Shown piece after piece: positions 15,993-24,623 of a stretch of DNA of 64,000 bases. Where the stretch lies: contig PNOM01000006.1 of NCBI GenBank assembly GCA_013824835.1, positions 1 to 64,000 on the forward strand, read 5' to 3'. This DNA comes from Syntrophus sp. (in: bacteria). GTDB taxonomy: Bacteria > Desulfobacterota > Syntrophorhabdia > Syntrophorhabdales > Syntrophorhabdaceae. Both the position numbers and the translations under genes were made by a program. The first letter of the stretch is position 1. Each line of letters starts with the position of its first letter. The notes under the pieces are model-generated. The model was not told where the DNA came from. It saw only the letters and a program-made list of their open reading frames with translations, and searched no databases.

Positions 15993-18968
15993 ATGCCCAA
16001 ACCCACCGAACATAAAACCGTCCAGACCCGCATCCTGAAATATGCCCAGGAGATCGGCTGGACATATGTGTCCCGCGATGAGGCGGAGAGGCGGCGGGGG
16101 TTTGACCCGACAGGTGCGACGCCGGAAGAGCGTAGCCGGAGCGGCTCCCTCTATTTCGATGACCTCCTTTTTGCGAAGGTAAAGGTATTCAACCCCAGAT
16201 ACATGGAGGCTGAAGGGGCGCTGCTGGGGCAGTTCCGCCATATTCATGCCGATGTCTACGGTAATCGGGAGTTCATTAATCTTCTCCGCAATAAGGGAAA
16301 ATTCTATTGTGCAGAGGAAAAACGCGAACTTGATCTTATGCTCATCAACTACGATGAGCTTTCGAAGAACGTTTATGAAGTGACTGAGGAATTTTACTGG
16401 CACAACGGGCACTACGGCAACCGGGAGGATGTGGTCTTTCTCGTGAACGGCATCCCTGTCATTGTCATCGAGTGCAAGAATGCCAACAAGGATGAGGCTA
16501 TCGCGCTCGCCATAGACCAGATCAGGCGCTATCATACGGAAACGCCTGAATTCTTAGTGCCCCAGCAGATATTTATTGCAACAGAGGCTATCGGCTTCTC
16601 CTATGGCGTTACCTGGAATGTGGTACGCCGGAACATCTTCAACTGGAAGTCGGAGCACACAGGCAGGCTTGAAGAGAAGGTGAAGACCTTCTTCCACATC
16701 CCCCATGTATTGAGATTCCTGAAAGATTACATTGTCTTCGCAGAAAAGGAAGAGGAGCTGCAGAAATATATCATGGCCCAGCACCAGGTAACGGCCATTG
16801 AGCGTGTCATCGGCCGCGCCCATGATCCGGCGAGGCGGCGGGGCCTCATCTGGCATACGCAAGGGAGCGGCAAGACCTACACAATGATCAAATCCGCTGA
16901 ACTCCTTTTCAGGGCATATGAATCGTACAAGCCCACGATCCTCATCATGATCGACCGCAACGAACTGGAAGACCAGATGCTCAAGAATCTCACATCACTG
17001 GGCCTTCACAATGTGGAACAGGCCGACAGTATTGTGAGGCTCAACAACCTCCTGAAAAGCGACTATCGGGGCATCATCGTCACCACCATCCACAAATTCC
17101 GCGACATGCCTGCTGACATCAATACACGGACCAACATCTATGTCCTTGTTGACGAGGCCCACCGCACCACAGGGGGTGACCTGGGCAATTTCCTCATGGC
17201 AGGCCTCCCCAATGCTACCTACATTGGCTTTACGGGTACGCCCATAGACAAGACCGCATACGGGAAGGGCACATTCAAAACCTTCGGTATTGAAGATGAT
17301 AAGGGCTATCTCCACAAATATTCCATTTCGGAAAGCATTGAGGACGGCACCACCCTGCCCCTTTTCTATAACCTCGCGCCCAATGAAATGCTGGTGCCCC
17401 ATGAGATACTCGATAAAGAATTCCTCTCCCTTGCGGAGGCTGAAGGTGTTTCCGACATTGAAGAATTGAACAAGATACTCGAAAGGGCCGTAAATCTGAA
17501 AAACTTCCTCAAAGGAACGGAGCGTATCGACAAGGTCGCCCGATACGTTGCCGACCATTTTCGCGAGAATGTGGAGCCATTGGGATACAAGGCATTTCTT
17601 GTTGGTGTTGACCGTGAGGCCTGCGCCTTTTACAAGAAGGCCCTCGATAAATATCTGCCCGCCGAATACTCGGAGGTCGTCTATACGGGCACCAATAATG
17701 ACTCGGCGCTCCTCAAGGAGTTCCATCTCGACACGAAAAAGGAAAAGCAGATCAGGAAGGACTTTACAAAGTTCGGTCAGTTCCCGAAAATCCTCATTGT
17801 CACAGAGAAGCTTCTTACCGGCTATGACGCGCCTATCCTCTATGCCATGTACCTCGACAAACCCATGCGGGATCACACCCTCTTGCAGGCGATCGCCCGG
17901 GTGAACCGGCCTTATGAGCATAATCCCCCCTCACCCCCCTTTATCAAAGAGGGGATGGAAAGATTGTCCATTGAAAACGAGGAAATGAGAAAGCCCCATG
18001 GCTTTGTCCTTGATTTCGTGGGTATCTTCGGCAAACTTGAAAAGGCACTCGCCTTTGACAGCGATGAAGTGAACGCCATTGTGAAAGATATTAACCTCCT
18101 GAAGTCGCTCTTCGAGAGCAAGATGAAGGAGAAGGCCCCGCCATACCTGGCTCTAATCATACATAATTTTGATGATAAGGATGTGGACACCCTCATTGAA
18201 CACTTCCGCGACAAAGAGAGGCGCAAGGAGTTTTTTAAGGAATATAAGGAAATCGAAATGCTCTACGAGATTATCTCGCCGGACCGGTTCCTGCGGCCCT
18301 TTCTCGATGACTATGCCACGGTCAGCGCCATATATAATGTAGTACGCAGATCCTACGCAAAAAAGGTTTACATAGACAGGCTTTTTCAGAGAAAAACAAA
18401 CGAGTTGGTCCAGAAATATATCGGCTCAATGCCCATTCCCGATATAAACGACTACGTGGAGATTGACAACAGGACCATCGGGCTGATAAAGGACAGGAAA
18501 GGTACAGATGCCACAAAGGTCATTAACCTGATAAAAAGCATTGAAAAGGCCGCTGAGGAACAAAGCGACGATCCCTACCTTATCGCCATGGCTGAAAGGG
18601 CCAGGGCTGTGCAGGAGGGCTTCGAAAACCGCCAGAAAGAGACCGTTGAGTGCATCGCTGAATTGCTCAATGAGGTTGAGAAAAATGAGGAGCGGAAGAA
18701 GGAACAGGCAGAAAAAGGTTTCGACGGTTTAACCTTCTTTGTCTACCGGACCCTCCTTGATGGAGACTTGAAGAATGCCGAGGCAGTGAGTAAAAAGGTG
18801 AAAGAGGCGTTCATTGAAAATCCCTACTGGAGGAAAGGCGGGAAGGACCTGCGGGAGTTAAGGAAAATGATGACCTTTGCTATGTGCGCAGAGGAAGATG
18901 ATTTCTATAAGGTGACACGGATTGTAGATAACCTGCTCACCCTATTGGAAAAGGCATACAAAATATAA
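15993..18968 (+). CDS. hsdR: Type I restriction enzyme subunit HsdR
   Basis: 991 aa. The N-terminal nuclease domain has the (P)D/ExK motif in VIVIECKNANKDEA (about 155-168). The translocase follows: Walker A TQGSGKTYTM (about 289-298), the DEAH box VDEAHRTTGG, motif III FTGTPID, and motif VI QAIARVNRPY (about 633-642). A helical C-terminal domain binds HsdM/S. It cleaves unmodified DNA after ATP-driven translocation. About 20 residues just after motif VI (NPPSPPFIKEGMERLSIENE) are encoded by an inserted palindromic repeat, where homologues run straight from RVNRPY to the FxxDFVGIF segment. The frame is kept, so the protein is probably still made. Confidence 0.93.
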   Translation: MPKPTEHKTVQTRILKYAQEIGWTYVSRDEAERRRGFDPTGATPEERSRSGSLYFDDLLFAKVKVFNPRYMEAEGALLGQFRHIHADVYGNREFINLLRNKGKFYCAEEKRELDLMLINYDELSKNVYEVTEEFYWHNGHYGNREDVVFLVNGIPVIVIECKNANKDEAIALAIDQIRRYHTETPEFLVPQQIFIATEAIGFSYGVTWNVVRRNIFNWKSEHTGRLEEKVKTFFHIPHVLRFLKDYIVFAEKEEELQKYIMAQHQVTAIERVIGRAHDPARRRGLIWHTQGSGKTYTMIKSAELLFRAYESYKPTILIMIDRNELEDQMLKNLTSLGLHNVEQADSIVRLNNLLKSDYRGIIVTTIHKFRDMPADINTRTNIYVLVDEAHRTTGGDLGNFLMAGLPNATYIGFTGTPIDKTAYGKGTFKTFGIEDDKGYLHKYSISESIEDGTTLPLFYNLAPNEMLVPHEILDKEFLSLAEAEGVSDIEELNKILERAVNLKNFLKGTERIDKVARYVADHFRENVEPLGYKAFLVGVDREACAFYKKALDKYLPAEYSEVVYTGTNNDSALLKEFHLDTKKEKQIRKDFTKFGQFPKILIVTEKLLTGYDAPILYAMYLDKPMRDHTLLQAIARVNRPYEHNPPSPPFIKEGMERLSIENEEMRKPHGFVLDFVGIFGKLEKALAFDSDEVNAIVKDINLLKSLFESKMKEKAPPYLALIIHNFDDKDVDTLIEHFRDKERRKEFFKEYKEIEMLYEIISPDRFLRPFLDDYATVSAIYNVVRRSYAKKVYIDRLFQRKTNELVQKYIGSMPIPDINDYVEIDNRTIGLIKDRKGTDATKVINLIKSIEKAAEEQSDDPYLIAMAERARAVQEGFENRQKETVECIAELLNEVEKNEERKKEQAEKGFDGLTFFVYRTLLDGDLKNAEAVSKKVKEAFIENPYWRKGGKDLRELRKMMTFAMCAEEDDFYKVTRIVDNLLTLLEKAYKI
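17922..17958 (+). repeat. Dispersed palindromic repeat inserted in frame in hsdR
   Basis: The stretch contains AATCCCCCCTCACCCCCCTT followed by TATCAAAGAGGGG, half of a widespread palindromic repeat type; the 52905-53000 element is a relative (AAATCTCCCCCTGCCCCCTC then TTTAGCTAAAGAGGGG). It is translated as NPPSPPFIKEG, the usual peptide from this class of repeat. Confidence 0.7.
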
Positions 18969-19321
18969 TGGCAACCATGAAAAGCAAGGAAGAGTTCAAG
19001 GTGCGTGTGCACGAATGGGCGCTGAAACTCAATGCTGATATTCAGTCTCTGACCGTTCGGCCCATGAAAACAAAATGGGCATCATGCACTACAAATGGGC
19101 GGCTGACCTTCAACACCCAGCTTCTCGATATGGAAAAGGGGCTTGTCGACTATGTAATTGTCCACGAGATGCTCCACTTCTCTGTGCCTAATCACGGAAA
19201 ACTCTGGAAAAGCCTCATGCGCGCGCATCTGGGAAACTATGAAGCCCTGGAAGCAAAGCTAAACGAGAGGGCTGTGGAATCAACTACCCCGCAGCAGAGC
19301 TGCGAGGTATCTATTGATTGA
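18968..19321 (+). CDS. YgjP/SprT-like M48-family metallopeptidase
   Basis: 117 aa. The zinc-peptidase motif HEMLHFSVPNHGKLW (HExxH, then a second His at NH) is near residues 62-76, preceded by the family signature KTKWASCTTNGRLTFN. It is shorter than stand-alone YgjP (about 230 aa) because it lacks the N-terminal half. Such mini-YgjP genes often accompany type I RM hsdR genes; here the ATG overlaps the hsdR stop (TAATG), so it is part of the same operon. The substrate is unknown. Confidence 0.88.
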   Translation: MATMKSKEEFKVRVHEWALKLNADIQSLTVRPMKTKWASCTTNGRLTFNTQLLDMEKGLVDYVIVHEMLHFSVPNHGKLWKSLMRAHLGNYEALEAKLNERAVESTTPQQSCEVSID

Positions 19322-19352
19322 GAGACCCCCTGAAACATTAAAGGAGAAGAGA

Positions 19353-20225
19353 ATGACAGAAGACAACATACAACGGATTATTTCAGCATTAGACCATTTT
19401 GACGGAACATACAAACGGGCGGAAATGGAGGAGGCCCTTACCCTTAAAGACGAGATAACCCCCCATCTGATTCGCATTCTTGAGGACCTTGCTGCGGACC
19501 CACGGGAGTATGCGGCGAAAGAGCACTATGCAAACGTCTATGCAGCGGCGCTCCTCGGATATTTTCAGGAGCCAGGAGCACACCTGCCGATTATCCGCGC
19601 CTTCTGCATCAATAAAGAAGAGAGGGAGGAACTCTGGGGGGATATGGTAACGGAAACGCTCCCGGCCCTGCTCTTTTTAACATGCGGCGGCTCTCTTGAG
19701 GCTATCAAAAATCTGGTTCTCAATCGGGAAACCTATGAATTTGTGCGCAGTTCAGCCGTCGAAGCCCTTACTTACGCAGTGGCGCGAGGAGTAGTCAACC
19801 GTGTAGAGATAATCGACTTTTTTTCAGGTCTCTTTACCGGCACGGAAGCCGAAGGAGACTCCTATTTTTGGTGCTCCCTTGCCAGCGCCCTTACTAACCT
19901 TCATCCGGGAGAGGCTTTGGAAATCATCCGTAACGCCTATGATGATGATCTTGTCCATGAGGGCTATATCAGGCTAAAGAGAATCGAAGAAGAGGCGGCC
20001 ATGGACAAGGAAACCGTGCTCAATCAATTCAGAGTAAGAGTCGATAGAAGAATCTATTCCAACATTCACAGCTATCTTTCGTGGTTTGCATGTTTTAGAG
20101 AAAATGAAGACAGCGGTCATACGCTGCCGGGCAAAAAACAGTTGAAAACTCATAAAAACAAGAAAACCGTCAAAAAAACCAAAAAGAAGATTACAAGTGC
20201 ATCCAGGAAGAAAAACAGACGGTGA
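19353..20225 (+). CDS. DUF1186 domain protein with basic C-terminal tail
   Basis: About 290 aa. Helical repeats of the DUF1186 type cover most of the protein (IISALDHFDGTYKRAEMEEAL; HYANVYAAALLGYFQEPGAHLPII; VRSSAVEALTYAVARG). Many members end in a zinc-binding SEC-C motif; here the tail is instead about 40 residues rich in Lys (KKTVKKTKKKITSAS), suggesting nucleic-acid or membrane contact. The ATG at 19353 follows AAGGAGAA with 6-base spacing; a longer in-frame start at 19314 overlaps the metallopeptidase gene. Last gene of the restriction island. Confidence 0.72.
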   Translation: MTEDNIQRIISALDHFDGTYKRAEMEEALTLKDEITPHLIRILEDLAADPREYAAKEHYANVYAAALLGYFQEPGAHLPIIRAFCINKEEREELWGDMVTETLPALLFLTCGGSLEAIKNLVLNRETYEFVRSSAVEALTYAVARGVVNRVEIIDFFSGLFTGTEAEGDSYFWCSLASALTNLHPGEALEIIRNAYDDDLVHEGYIRLKRIEEEAAMDKETVLNQFRVRVDRRIYSNIHSYLSWFACFRENEDSGHTLPGKKQLKTHKNKKTVKKTKKKITSASRKKNRR

Positions 20226-20348
20226 TGGGTCAAATGTGATCGAATATACCGCAAAATAAGGGGGCAATCGTAACTCACGGGACAAATCTGTTGAAAAGTA
20301 AGGCCAAATCATTGTACCTTTAATATAAGAAAAACCACAGGAGAGGCT

Positions 20349-20813
20349 ATGAAGTATCCTATCACCAGAGAAGGCTATGAAAATCTCAAGAAAGACCACG
20401 AATTCATGCTGAATACCAAACGGCCAAGAATCCTTAAGGCCATTGAAGAGGCGAGAGCCCATGGAGACCTTTCCGAAAACGCCGAATATGATGCAGCAAA
20501 GGAGGAGTATCAGTTCCTTCAGAAAAAGCTGGCCGAGATTGAGGAGATGCTGAAGAATTCAGAGATAGTGGAAATAAAAAGAGGAGATGGCGACACCGTG
20601 GAATTCGGATACAATGTCGCATTAAAAAACCTCGACACTGACGAAGAAGTCATATATCAAGTCGTGGGACCTTATGAATCAGATATACAAAAAGGCATGA
20701 TATCCATGACTTCTCCTCTCGGCAGGGCTCTTATGGGTAAGTCTGTTGGAGATGAGGTCAACTTTTCCGCACCTGGGGGCAAAAGAACTTACGAAATAGT
20801 AAAAATAAGCTGA
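20349..20813 (+). CDS. greA: Transcription elongation factor GreA
   Basis: 154 aa, typical GreA length. The N-terminal coiled-coil finger (residues 1-75, with GDLSENAEYDAAKEEYQFLQKKLAEIE and the acidic tip that stimulates RNA cleavage by stalled polymerase) is followed by the FKBP-like C-terminal domain (GRALMGKSVGDEVNFSAPGG). Preceded by AGGAGAGGCT at proper spacing. It stands as a single gene after the restriction island. Confidence 0.96.
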   Translation: MKYPITREGYENLKKDHEFMLNTKRPRILKAIEEARAHGDLSENAEYDAAKEEYQFLQKKLAEIEEMLKNSEIVEIKRGDGDTVEFGYNVALKNLDTDEEVIYQVVGPYESDIQKGMISMTSPLGRALMGKSVGDEVNFSAPGGKRTYEIVKIS

Positions 20814-20924
20814 GAGCGGTTTACAAGCCCGAATATCCCTCCTTTATATTTGCATTGACAAGTACGGTTCATTTTACTACCCTTCAATAGAGATCCAGAA
20901 AACAGGTAGACCATGGAGGTCCGT

Positions 20925-21416
20925 ATGAAGCAGGAAACAACCCTTGGGATGGACGAGAGCATCGAGGCATTACTCTGCTACAGCTTCGGTTGGGTTACAG
21001 GCATCATTTTTCTCGTTATGGAGAAAAACAGCCTATTTGTAAGGTTTCACGCAATGCAGTCGCTGGTTACTTTTCTGGGTTTATCGATTATAATGGTTGT
21101 CCTTGGCACAATACTACCCTATTTTGGATTTGTCATTGCATCCTTTTTGTGGCTGGCTGGTGTTGTTCTCTGGATTATCCTGATGTTGAAGGCTTACAAG
21201 GGGGAATGGTTCCGGCTCCCTGTGATCGGTGACTTTGCCTATAACTTCGTAGAAAAGGGACCCGGCGCAACGACAGATTCCCATCAGGGTTACGCACAGC
21301 CGGGAACACCTTTTGAACCAAAAGACGGCATTATATTCTGCCGCCAGTGCGGGGCCCAGGCAAAGGGGGACGCGCGCTTTTGCGAACAGTGCGGCACACT
21401 CCTGAAAAAAGAATAA
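20925..21416 (+). CDS. DUF4870-like membrane protein with zinc-ribbon tail
   Basis: 163 aa. It has three hydrophobic helices in the DUF4870/Tic20-like arrangement (CYSFGWVTGIIFLVME; FHAMQSLVTFLGLSIIMVV; GFVIASFLWLAGVVLWIILM). A linker leads to a C-terminal zinc ribbon with two CxxC pairs (FCRQCGAQAKGDARFCEQCG). The function is unknown; proteins of this shape are often called small-membrane envelope proteins. GGAGG at 20915-20919 fits the ATG at 20925 rather than the earlier in-frame ATG at 20913. A strong terminator follows. Confidence 0.75.
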   Translation: MKQETTLGMDESIEALLCYSFGWVTGIIFLVMEKNSLFVRFHAMQSLVTFLGLSIIMVVLGTILPYFGFVIASFLWLAGVVLWIILMLKAYKGEWFRLPVIGDFAYNFVEKGPGATTDSHQGYAQPGTPFEPKDGIIFCRQCGAQAKGDARFCEQCGTLLKKE

Positions 21417-21423
21417 TAAAGGC

Positions 21424-21440
21424 AGTGGATAGTGGATAGT
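21424..21440. repeat. Short tandem 7-bp repeat (AGTGGAT)
   Basis: Two copies of AGTGGAT and a partial third (AGT), immediately before the terminator hairpin. Another example of the period-7 gap repeats in this window. Confidence 0.6.
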
Positions 21441-21468
21441 AAAAGGCCGGGCGCAAACCCGGCCTTTT
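21441..21468. terminator. Bidirectional intrinsic terminator
   Basis: Arms AAAAGGCCGGG (21441-21451) and CCCGGCCTTTT (21458-21468) pair perfectly around a 6-base loop, with T-rich sequence on both sides. It separates the plus-strand zinc-ribbon gene from the convergent minus-strand dctM. Confidence 0.85.
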
Positions 21469-21483
21469 ACTTGGTTTTTATTG

Positions 21484-22791
21484 TTATCTCACAAGATTAG
21501 AAAGCACCAGAACTGTTGCATAGGGGAAGAGCATCAGGATTATCATCGAGATTACATAGGAAGGCAGGTAGTAGGCGCTTCCTTTAAACACGGTTCCGAT
21601 AGGAATATCCTTCGCCATTCCGGCAACCACATAGCAGCAGATACCGACAGGAGGCATGATCGACCCCATGGTAGTCACAATGCAGATCATCTGGCCAAAC
21701 CATATAGGGTCATATCCCATAGCCATGACAATAGGGTAGAATATGGGGAGCGACACAAGGAGAAAGGCAAGGGCATCCATAACGCAGCCGCCGATGATGT
21801 AACAGAGAATGATGATCCATAAAAGCATCCAGTTCGGCAGAGCGAGGGAGCTGATATAGTTTGCCGCTTCAAAGGGCAGTCTTGTAACTGCAAGGAAACG
21901 GCTGAACAACACTGCCCCTGCTACAATCATAAATACAAGACATGAGATGCGGAGCGTATCTACTATTGACGCCTTAAAGCTCTTCCACGACATCTTTCTT
22001 CTGATGAGACACAGGATAAGGGCAATGGCGCAGCTTGCAGCAGCCGCTTCAGTTGCAGTCACGACACCGGTGAAGAGGGCATACATAATGATTGCAAAGA
22101 GGATGAAGATGTCGAGAAGATCAGGAATGGCCTTTATTCTTTCCATCCAGGTGCTCTTTGGTCCTTTTGGGCCCCAATCAGGATGACGCCAGCAGATATA
22201 AAACACCGTTGAGGCTATTAAGATGGTGAGTATCGCACTTGGTATTACATTCCCGAAGAAGAGTTTTCCGATTGATTGACCTGTGTAAATTCCATATACG
22301 ACAAGCACAAGGCTTGGCGGGATAAGGACGCCGAGGGTCGCACCGGCAGCGACCGCGCCCGCATTGAGCTGGGGGTGGTAGTTGTATTTTTTCATTTCCG
22401 GTATTGCAATAGTGCTCATCGTGGCAGCAGTCGCGGTATTGGAACCGCTTATGGCGGAGAAGATTGCACTGGCCATGATTGTGGTAATGGCAAGACCTCC
22501 TTTATAATGGCCGAACCATTTGTAAGTAGCATTGTATAAGCCGTTGTTGTAGCCACCGTAATGTGCGAACTCGCCAACAAGGATAAACATGGGTATGACG
22601 GTAAGCCCATAGCTTGAAAAGATATTCCAGAGGTCTGTCCCGATCATGCCGAGGGCTGCCTCAAAAGATGTCACATAGGCAACTCCAAGAAATCCGATAA
22701 TGGCCATGACAAAACCGGCCGGTATCTTGAGCAAAAACAGCACTGCAAACATAATAATAATTCCGAAAACGCCAACAATTGGACCATCCAT
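21484..22791 (-). CDS. dctM: TRAP transporter large permease (DctM family)
   Basis: 435 aa, about a dozen membrane helices of the DctM/ion-transporter superfamily. Family stretches include PMFILVGEFAHYGG, FSAISGSNTATAATMSTIAIPEM and GATLGVLIPPSLVLVVYGI. With DctQ and the DctP binding protein it imports an organic acid using the sodium or proton gradient. Translation is coupled to dctQ (2-base gap) with AGGAGG upstream. The ligand is not predictable, but similarity to the plus-strand system and the surrounding CoA-ester genes suggests a carboxylic acid. Confidence 0.93.
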   Translation of the reverse strand: MDGPIVGVFGIIIMFAVLFLLKIPAGFVMAIIGFLGVAYVTSFEAALGMIGTDLWNIFSSYGLTVIPMFILVGEFAHYGGYNNGLYNATYKWFGHYKGGLAITTIMASAIFSAISGSNTATAATMSTIAIPEMKKYNYHPQLNAGAVAAGATLGVLIPPSLVLVVYGIYTGQSIGKLFFGNVIPSAILTILIASTVFYICWRHPDWGPKGPKSTWMERIKAIPDLLDIFILFAIIMYALFTGVVTATEAAAASCAIALILCLIRRKMSWKSFKASIVDTLRISCLVFMIVAGAVLFSRFLAVTRLPFEAANYISSLALPNWMLLWIIILCYIIGGCVMDALAFLLVSLPIFYPIVMAMGYDPIWFGQMICIVTTMGSIMPPVGICCYVVAGMAKDIPIGTVFKGSAYYLPSYVISMIILMLFPYATVLVLSNLVR

Positions 22792-22793
22792 CC

Positions 22794-23279
22794 CTATGCC
22801 TCCTCTCTGAACATTTTTTTCAGGAAATCAACAAATGCCGTGAAGCTCAACATGGCAAACCCTGTAGCCACGGCAAAGACAAAGGGGTAAAAGGGAATTT
22901 TCAGTGTCTCCGACACTTCCCGGGATTCGATGATCTTTATTCCCCAGATGTATATCTGCCAACATACAATGCCGAAAAAGACCATTATGACGATGTCAGC
23001 TATAGTCTCTATGACATCCTGGACTTTCTTTGGAAAATGATCAGTAAGAATATCTACCACAATATGGCCCTTCCTTTTCTGGGTAAAACCAAGGGCAAAG
23101 GCGATTACCACTGCCCCAAGAAAGGATACGATTTCATAAGCGCCCCTGTAAGGCATACCGAATATTCTTAAAACCACGTTCCCCGTAGCAAGGAGCATAA
23201 GGGCCATCACTGCAATACCGCCGAGGATTACCAGGATCTTGTTAAGAAAAACATTAATCGCATCAAGATGCTTCATCAT
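22794..23279 (-). CDS. dctQ: TRAP transporter small permease (DctQ family)
   Basis: 161 aa with four transmembrane helices (VFLNKILVILGGIAVMALMLLATG; GAYEIVSFLGAVVIAFALGFTQ; IADIVIMVFFGIVCWQIYIWG; YPFVFAVATGFAMLSFTAFV). The motif YEIVSFLGAVVIAF is characteristic of DctQ. Two successive ATGs are possible; the second (23276) is better spaced from GGGGAGG. It forms the membrane part with DctM. Confidence 0.9.
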   Translation of the reverse strand: MMKHLDAINVFLNKILVILGGIAVMALMLLATGNVVLRIFGMPYRGAYEIVSFLGAVVIAFALGFTQKRKGHIVVDILTDHFPKKVQDVIETIADIVIMVFFGIVCWQIYIWGIKIIESREVSETLKIPFYPFVFAVATGFAMLSFTAFVDFLKKMFREEA

Positions 23280-23322
23280 TACCTCCCCGCTTGGGCAAGA
23301 TCATACGCATGTTGCTTGCACA

Positions 23323-23366
23323 GATACGGAAAGACCCCTGTGATCAAAGAGGCGCCTTTCCGTATC
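23323..23366 (-). terminator. Intercistronic hairpin between dctP and dctQ
   Basis: GATACGGAAAG (23323-23333) pairs perfectly with CTTTCCGTATC (23356-23366) in the dctP-dctQ gap. No T-run follows. Hairpins here commonly stabilise the upstream message so that the binding protein is made in excess of the permeases. Confidence 0.6.
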
Positions 23367-23377
23367 TTCTATCAATA

Positions 23378-24412
23378 TTATTTGGTTTTCTCGTATTTTG
23401 CTTTTAATGAATAGATATCTTTAACGATCTGATCTCCGGGGAGACCCGCTGCATTCGTTTTCTTGATGTATGCATCGATAATGGGTTTCATAAGTTTCGG
23501 TATCTCTGCGGTGTCGCTTTTTGGAAGTTCAAAAATCTGAAAATCCTTATACTTCTCCTTTGACCAGGCGAGGGCATCTTTCACATGGTTATCCACGTAG
23601 TTGCCTGTCCATTCGGCCTGCTCACGCCTCATATCATCGAAGACCTTCTTTACATCTGCGGGCATGGCATCCCATTTGCCTTTATTCATGACAACAGCAA
23701 ATGAAACAACCTGTAGATTCAGAAGCGTTGCATAGGGTGTGTAGGCTGCATAGTTGAAGTCTTTGAGGACTTCCATTGAAGAAAAGCTGCCCTTCACAAC
23801 ACCCTTCTGGAGTGCCTCGGGTGTATCGGACTGGGGCATAGCGATAGGGCTGCCACCCAAGTTTTTCAAAACATCCACGGAAGTACCTGCAACTCGTATT
23901 TCCATACCCTTAAGATCTTTCAAGGACTTTACCGGTTTGCTTGTCATCAGGTTTGCCGGTGGACAGGTAAAGAGGGTCAGCAGCTTCACCTTCTCAAATT
24001 CTTTGGCCTTATATTTTTCAATAAGATCGAAAAGGACAAGACTCGCTACCCGTGCGCTCGAAAACCCTACCGGTAGATCGACTGCCTCTGAGATGGGGAA
24101 ACGGCCCGGCTGATAGCTCATGGCAAAGTTACCGATATCAGCCATTCCGGAAATAACACCATCAAAGATGTTTTTTGCCGGGAGGAGCGTGCCGCCCGGG
24201 AAGGTCTGCACCTTCACCTTGCCGTTGGTCCTTTTTTCTACTTCCTTTGCCCAGCGTTCCATCTGGACACATGGAAAGGTAGTAGAAGGCGGAAAATTTG
24301 CATATTTCAGCGTGATTGTTGCCTGACTCTGTGCATTCCCCGGAAGAACAATGTGTGTACACAGAAGAAGGACAACGGCTAATAAAACCAGTACACTTTT
24401 CTTTGCATTCAT
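23378..24412 (-). CDS. dctP: TRAP transporter substrate-binding protein (DctP family)
   Basis: 344 aa periplasmic binding protein. The signal peptide (KKSVLVLLAVVLLLCTHIVLPG, cut near NAQS) leads into the DctP fold with LKYANFPPSTTFPCVQMERWAKEVEKRT and the ligand-binding stretch LKGMEIRVAGTSVDVLKNLGGSPIAMPQSD, where Arg of MEIRVAG normally grips the ligand carboxylate. It is a paralogue of the plus-strand DctP at 25794. RBS AGGGGG lies 6 bases upstream. Confidence 0.93.
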   Translation of the reverse strand: MNAKKSVLVLLAVVLLLCTHIVLPGNAQSQATITLKYANFPPSTTFPCVQMERWAKEVEKRTNGKVKVQTFPGGTLLPAKNIFDGVISGMADIGNFAMSYQPGRFPISEAVDLPVGFSSARVASLVLFDLIEKYKAKEFEKVKLLTLFTCPPANLMTSKPVKSLKDLKGMEIRVAGTSVDVLKNLGGSPIAMPQSDTPEALQKGVVKGSFSSMEVLKDFNYAAYTPYATLLNLQVVSFAVVMNKGKWDAMPADVKKVFDDMRREQAEWTGNYVDNHVKDALAWSKEKYKDFQIFELPKSDTAEIPKLMKPIIDAYIKKTNAAGLPGDQIVKDIYSLKAKYEKTK

Positions 24413-24536
24413 AACAACCCCCTGTTATTTATTATCAGCCTTCACGAGGCTGTCGTACCCTCAAATTCCATCTTTTCGTAAAAAACAGGTTACAGCCGGC
24501 TAATATTAACGTCACGATATCCGCCATGCTGATTCC

Positions 24537-24586
24537 ACTTTATCACAATCCGAAAAACTTGACAAATAAATATTGCATCTTATATA
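24537..24586. promoter_or_regulatory. Possible overlapping divergent promoters
   Basis: Plus strand: TTGACA at 24559-24564, 16 bp, then TATATA at 24581-24586. Minus strand: TTGTCA at 24565-24560, 17 bp, then TAAAGT at 24542-24537, pointing to dctP. The two -35 elements share the same bases, so only one polymerase could bind at a time. The minus promoter is the more useful one. Confidence 0.4.
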
Positions 24587-24602
24587 TGTTGATTTATTCA
24601 TC

Positions 24603-24623
24603 AGTATACAGTATACAGTATAC
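24603..24623. repeat. Three tandem AGTATAC heptamers, possible operator
   Basis: Three exact copies of AGTATAC, each containing the palindrome GTATAC. They lie about 38 bases upstream of the minus-strand -35 and just downstream of the plus-strand -10. The same heptamer recurs at 37781 at another promoter. A GntR-type site is plausible because TGTATACA-like palindromes are common for that family, but the spacing also fits slippage-type repeats. Confidence 0.65.
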
